Source: an uncultured Eubacteriales bacterium
GTDB lineage: Bacteria; Bacillota; Clostridia; Oscillospirales; Oscillospiraceae
Reading direction: 5' to 3'
Length of the DNA stretch: 8,358 nucleotides
Assembly (NCBI GenBank): GCA_902475435.1
Contig: CABRZL010000084.1
Location: 1-8,358, forward strand
Below are positions 6,312 to 8,358 of this stretch, one piece after another. Under the pieces are notes generated by a model that was given only the letters and a program-made list of their open reading frames with translations, did no database searches and was not told the origin of the DNA. Positions within the stretch are counted from its first letter, which is position 1; every line of letters starts with the position of its first letter. Made by a program: the position numbers and the translations under genes.

Positions 6312-6848
6312 ATGAGCCATATGCTGATTGCATTCGAGGGAACAAAAACTCGGCAGCGTATGACAGATATTTTTGAATCAATTGGGATTCGTGTTTCTGC
6401 TTCCTGCGGCAGTGGTGCTGAAATTCTTCGATGGTGTGCAAGGCTCGACAGAGGAGTAATTCTGTGCGGATACAAATTGTGTGATATGACGGCAGAAGAA
6501 CTTTTTGAAAGCCTTCCATATGGATTTTCTATGCTGCTTTTGGCGACGCAGATGCAATTGGAGGCTTGCAGTTGTGAAGAAATTTGCAAGTTGGTAGCGC
6601 CAGCTCATAAATCTGAGTTGATCGCCTCTGTACAAATGCTGATGGATCAACAAGAAGAGGCAGTGTTTGTGCCAAAACGATCTGAGGAAGATAAACTGTT
6701 GATTGCAAAGGCGAAGGAATTATTAATGACCCGAAATCAGATGACTGAAAGCCAGGCACATCGATTTATTCAAAAACGTAGTATGGATACGGGATCAAAG
6801 ATGGTTCAGACTGCACTGAAAATTTTAGATGGACAGCTGATAATATAA
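6312..6848 (+). CDS. ANTAR-domain RNA-binding antiterminator with degenerate receiver
   Basis: A 178-residue protein of the AmiR/NasR type. The C-terminal ANTAR domain spans about 122-174: a three-helix unit with KAKELLMTRNQMTESQAHRFIQKRSMDTG (133-161) containing the family pattern of an Ala/Leu-rich helix, then MTESQA and the aromatic/Arg-rich RFIQKRSMD. ANTAR domains bind paired hairpins in nascent RNA and block terminators. The N-terminal ~115 residues follow the receiver fold (LIAF, VILCGYKLCDMTAEEL, MLLLAT, LVAPAHKSEL). However, the phosphoacceptor aspartate is replaced by Cys52/Gly53, the acidic pair is reduced to Glu9, and the usual Lys-Pro is changed to Ala-Pro. It is therefore unlikely to be phosphorylated and probably senses something else or acts constitutively. 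The ATG has AGGGGGC (6297-6303) at good spacing, and glnA ends 39 bases upstream. Clostridia are known to carry such a regulator (called nitR or glnR in some species) beside glnA. The likely target is the leader at 4890-4926. Confidence 0.88.
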   Translation: MSHMLIAFEGTKTRQRMTDIFESIGIRVSASCGSGAEILRWCARLDRGVILCGYKLCDMTAEELFESLPYGFSMLLLATQMQLEACSCEEICKLVAPAHKSELIASVQMLMDQQEEAVFVPKRSEEDKLLIAKAKELLMTRNQMTESQAHRFIQKRSMDTGSKMVQTALKILDGQLII

Positions 6849-6878
6849 GGAAGCAAAATCAAAACAATTGTCTTGGCG

Positions 6879-6910
6879 CAGTATCCGGCGCTATATAGCG
6901 TCGGATACTG
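6879..6910. repeat. 14-bp near-perfect palindrome (hairpin)
   Basis: CAGTATCCGGCGCT (6879-6892) pairs with AGCGTCGGATACTG (6897-6910) with a single G-U at 6888/6901 and a four-base ATAT loop. No T-run follows. It lies 30 bases after the ANTAR stop and may be part of the operon's end, a processing or stabilising hairpin, or a dispersed palindromic repeat. Confidence 0.6.
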
Positions 6911-6914
6911 GTAT

Positions 6915-6958
6915 GCTGCATGGTGAGATAACATCGGTTGCCATGGGAGCGCGTTTTT
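6915..6958 (+). terminator. Possible terminator of the glnA operon
   Basis: GCT (6915-6917) and CATGG (6919-6923) pair with CCATG (6941-6945) and AGC (6948-6950), with a small internal loop and a large apical loop. TTTTT (6954-6958) follows after GCG. It stands directly behind the stronger palindrome at 6879-6910, and the two together could end the glnA-ANTAR transcript before the tRNA promoter. The stem alone is modest. Confidence 0.35.
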
Positions 6959-6986
6959 GCTATGTCCGAAAGCTTCAATTTTTTGC

Positions 6987-7014
6987 TTGACAATTATCAA
7001 AAAGATGATATAAT
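6987..7014 (+). promoter_or_regulatory. Promoter of tRNA-Ala
   Basis: TTGACA (6987-6992) and TATAAT (7009-7014) are separated by 16 bases, both boxes perfect. Transcription would begin near 7021, leaving a 5' leader of about 36 bases before the mature tRNA. Confidence 0.8.
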
Positions 7015-7040
7015 AAGCAACGTCAATTAAACAAAAATAC

Positions 7041-7146
<106 letters not shown>

Positions 7147-7150
7147 AACG

Positions 7151-7181
7151 AAAACCTCATTTCTTCGGAAATGAGGTTTTT
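7151..7181 (+). terminator. Strong terminator after tRNA-Ala (possibly bidirectional)
   Basis: A 13-bp perfect stem, AAAACCTCATTTC (7151-7163) with GAAATGAGGTTTT (7168-7180), is capped by a stable C(TTCG)G tetraloop and ends in TTTTT. Read on the minus strand it also ends in a TTTT tract, so it could stop the convergent ATL/TRIC transcript, whose last stop codon lies 127 bases away. Confidence 0.92.
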
Positions 7182-7184
7182 GCT

Positions 7185-7310
7185 TTATGCAGCAATAATG
7201 AGCATATCCAGCCCTCCGCTAAACTGCTCAAAATTGATGTTGAACGTAGTGGGCAGTTTGTAATCCCGATTGACAACTATCCAGTGAATTAGGCAGCTTA
7301 CAATCTTTTA
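7185..7310 (-). pseudogene. Possible recombinase C-terminal remnant
   Basis: On the minus strand a frame between two stops encodes about 40 residues running from KIVSCLIHWIVVNRDYK through LPTTFNINFEQFSGGLDM to LIIAA and a TAA at 7185-7187. The pattern of a hydrophobic strand, 'VNRDYKL' and 'FNINFEQF' ending just before the stop recalls the C-terminal tails of large serine recombinases from Firmicutes mobile elements. There is no start codon with a binding site, and a TAA stop at its upstream edge coincides with the ATL stop codon. If the resemblance holds, it is a decayed fragment left beside the tRNA. The assignment is from memory of such tails and is uncertain. Confidence 0.35.
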
Positions 7311-7601
7311 TTCATTCCAAAGACAGTGTTCCATGTCTACACGACCATCCGGGAGAAATTGAACACCCTCTGCTTCCAGTAATGCACGGCGAAGTTCAGC
7401 GTGCATCCCACCGGCAATTGTACCATCGCTTCGAACCACCCGCTGCCAGGGAAGGTCATCTGGACAGGTCCGCATGGCCCAGCCTACCTGCCGAGCGGCT
7501 TTGGGATTGCCTAAACGACGAGCAATATTACCATAACTGAGAACTTTTCCCTGAGGAATTTGTGAAACAATCTGATAGACTTGATTAAAAAAACGATTCA
7601 T
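7308..7601 (-). CDS. Alkyltransferase-like (ATL) DNA-repair protein
   Basis: A 97-residue protein matching the DNA-binding domain of O6-alkylguanine-DNA alkyltransferases (MGMT/Ogt): VYQIVSQIPQGKVLSYGNIARRLG (8-31), the helix-turn-helix KAARQVGWAMR (34-44) with Arg38 as the likely arginine finger, and the active-site loop LPWQRVVRSDGTIAGG (50-65). The catalytic PCHR motif is PWQR here, so the acceptor Cys is Trp52 and the following His is Gln53. Proteins with Trp at this site (ATL family, usually PWHR) cannot remove alkyl groups but bind alkylated guanine and hand the lesion to nucleotide excision repair; this role is inferred from the family. ATG 7601 is chosen because GGAG (7613-7610) lies 8 bases upstream and the family's start matches; an upstream start would run into the TRIC gene. 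It lies 16 bases after the TRIC stop, as the second gene of that operon. Confidence 0.9.
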   Translation of the reverse strand: MNRFFNQVYQIVSQIPQGKVLSYGNIARRLGNPKAARQVGWAMRTCPDDLPWQRVVRSDGTIAGGMHAELRRALLEAEGVQFLPDGRVDMEHCLWNE

Positions 7602-7617
7602 ATGGAATACTCCGTTC

Positions 7618-8247
7618 TTACATTCTGGCGCGCGGAAGGCTCCAACGATAATGGGCGGAAAGACCGCGAATGAGAATGACCAGGGCCGCACCTAAATTCA
7701 TGGCCCAGATACCAGGGATAACAGACCAAAGAGCTGCGCAAATCAGCGAACCCGCCAAAGATGCACAAGCATAGACGTGTTTGACGAAAATATAAGGGGT
7801 GTTGCCAGCCAACACGTCCCGAAGTACTCCGCCGCCTACGCCTGTAATCACGCCTACAAAAGTTAAGAGGAACAAATTATATGCGCCTGATTGAGCAAAT
7901 GCTGCTTGAACACCAATAACAGTAAAAATACCTAGTCCTACGGAATCCATAATCAACAAGAGCAGATCATAAATCTTTTGATATCGCTGGAAAAAGCAGC
8001 GGACCCATGGGAGAAATACGATGGCCGCAGTTACAAGTGCGGTGATGGCATAGAGTGGATTTCGAAATGTCGTTGGCGGAGAAACTCCGAGAATCAGATC
8101 CCGTATGATACCACCGCCCACGGCAGTAGTAAGTCCCAAAATCATAACCCCAAAAATATCCATATTTTTCTTCATGGCGGTCATTGCACCCGAGACAGAG
8201 AATGCAACTGTACCAATTAGCTCCAGAATCAAAATAAAGATTTCCAC
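7618..8247 (-). CDS. TRIC-family (UPF0126) cation channel membrane protein
   Basis: A 209-residue integral membrane protein made of two three-helix repeats, each ending in the family signature: GGGIIRD (44-50) and GGGVLRD (138-144), the second followed by LAGNTPYIF. About seven hydrophobic segments are visible (roughly 3-20, 32-48, 64-81, 93-113, 124-140, 157-175 and 181-195). Bacterial relatives of trimeric intracellular cation channels conduct K+ or Na+ across the plasma membrane; their physiological role is poorly known. The start is GTG 8247, because GAGGGGG (8260-8254) sits six bases upstream, the family begins at this point (MEIFILILELIGT) and the length is standard. Longer frames upstream run through the promoter at 8285-8313 and are rejected. 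It is the first gene of a two-gene operon with ATL; no functional link between the two is evident. Confidence 0.92.
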   Translation of the reverse strand: MEIFILILELIGTVAFSVSGAMTAMKKNMDIFGVMILGLTTAVGGGIIRDLILGVSPPTTFRNPLYAITALVTAAIVFLPWVRCFFQRYQKIYDLLLLIMDSVGLGIFTVIGVQAAFAQSGAYNLFLLTFVGVITGVGGGVLRDVLAGNTPYIFVKHVYACASLAGSLICAALWSVIPGIWAMNLGAALVILIRGLSAHYRWSLPRARM

Positions 8248-8284
8248 AAGATTCCCCCTCGCATTTTGTATCAGGATTGTTCCT

Positions 8285-8313
8285 AGTGTACTCCCGAGCA
8301 AGGTGGATGTCAA
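8285..8313 (-). promoter_or_regulatory. Promoter of the TRIC-ATL operon
   Basis: On the minus strand TTGACA (8313-8308) and TACACT (8290-8285) are separated by 17 bases. The -35 is perfect and the -10 matches 4 of 6. The predicted start near 8278 gives a leader of about 30 bases before the GTG at 8247, which supports that start. Confidence 0.65.
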
Positions 8314-8358
8314 TAAAAACTGCGGGATTTGTATGTGTATAGAAACGCTCATAATATG

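Noticed and set aside
7602..7691. Longer N-terminus for the ATL protein
   Set aside because: The added 30 residues overlap the end of the TRIC gene in another frame, while ATG 7601 has a good binding site and matches the family start.
8248..8352. Longer N-terminus for the TRIC protein
   Set aside because: It would run through the promoter at 8285-8313. The GTG at 8247 has a strong GAGGGGG binding site and gives the standard family start and length.

Overview
The window looks like chromosome of an anaerobic Firmicute, most likely of class Clostridia. The reasons are strong AGGAGG-type ribosome binding sites, near-consensus sigma-A promoters, a Bacillus-type PurF with a propeptide and Fe-S cysteines, a glutamine synthetase of the Firmicutes GSI-alpha type, and an ANTAR antiterminator gene directly after glnA, an arrangement known in clostridia. 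The genus cannot be fixed from the sequence alone.

Layout. (1) 1-591 is the 3' end of an unrecognised, acidic, probably secreted protein, followed by a terminator at 641-678. (2) 592-~800 has no recognisable gene and ends at the broken front of a GrpB-family gene, of which only the C-terminal half remains (808-1125). (3) Overlapping that remnant is a CLC-family anion/proton antiporter with features of the fluoride-exporting branch, followed 14 bases later by a GNAT acetyltransferase. (4) A clear promoter at 3269-3297 drives purF. (5) An exact-consensus promoter at 4847-4875 starts a short leader holding a terminator-like hairpin, then glnA, then an ANTAR-domain protein with a degenerate receiver. 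(6) 6849-7056 holds two hairpins and a tRNA promoter, then tRNA-Ala(GGC) and a textbook terminator. (7) 7185-7310 carries a short minus-strand remnant that resembles a recombinase C-terminus. (8) On the minus strand, a TRIC-family membrane protein and an alkyltransferase-like (ATL) DNA-repair protein form a two-gene operon with its own promoter at 8285-8313.

How the genes work together. GlnA makes glutamine, and PurF immediately upstream spends it in the first committed step of purine synthesis. The ANTAR protein is the natural candidate to control the hairpin in front of glnA, which would close a nitrogen-control loop within about 2 kb. The CLC antiporter and the TRIC protein are unrelated ion-transport functions.

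No wholly novel system is evident. The most interesting points are the glnA leader/ANTAR pair with its pseudo-receiver, the tRNA-Ala precursor whose 5' leader and 3' trailer can pair over 10 bp, the catalytic-Cys-less ATL, the CLC-F-like antiporter with no visible fluoride riboswitch, and gene debris at two places (592-1125 and 7185-7310).
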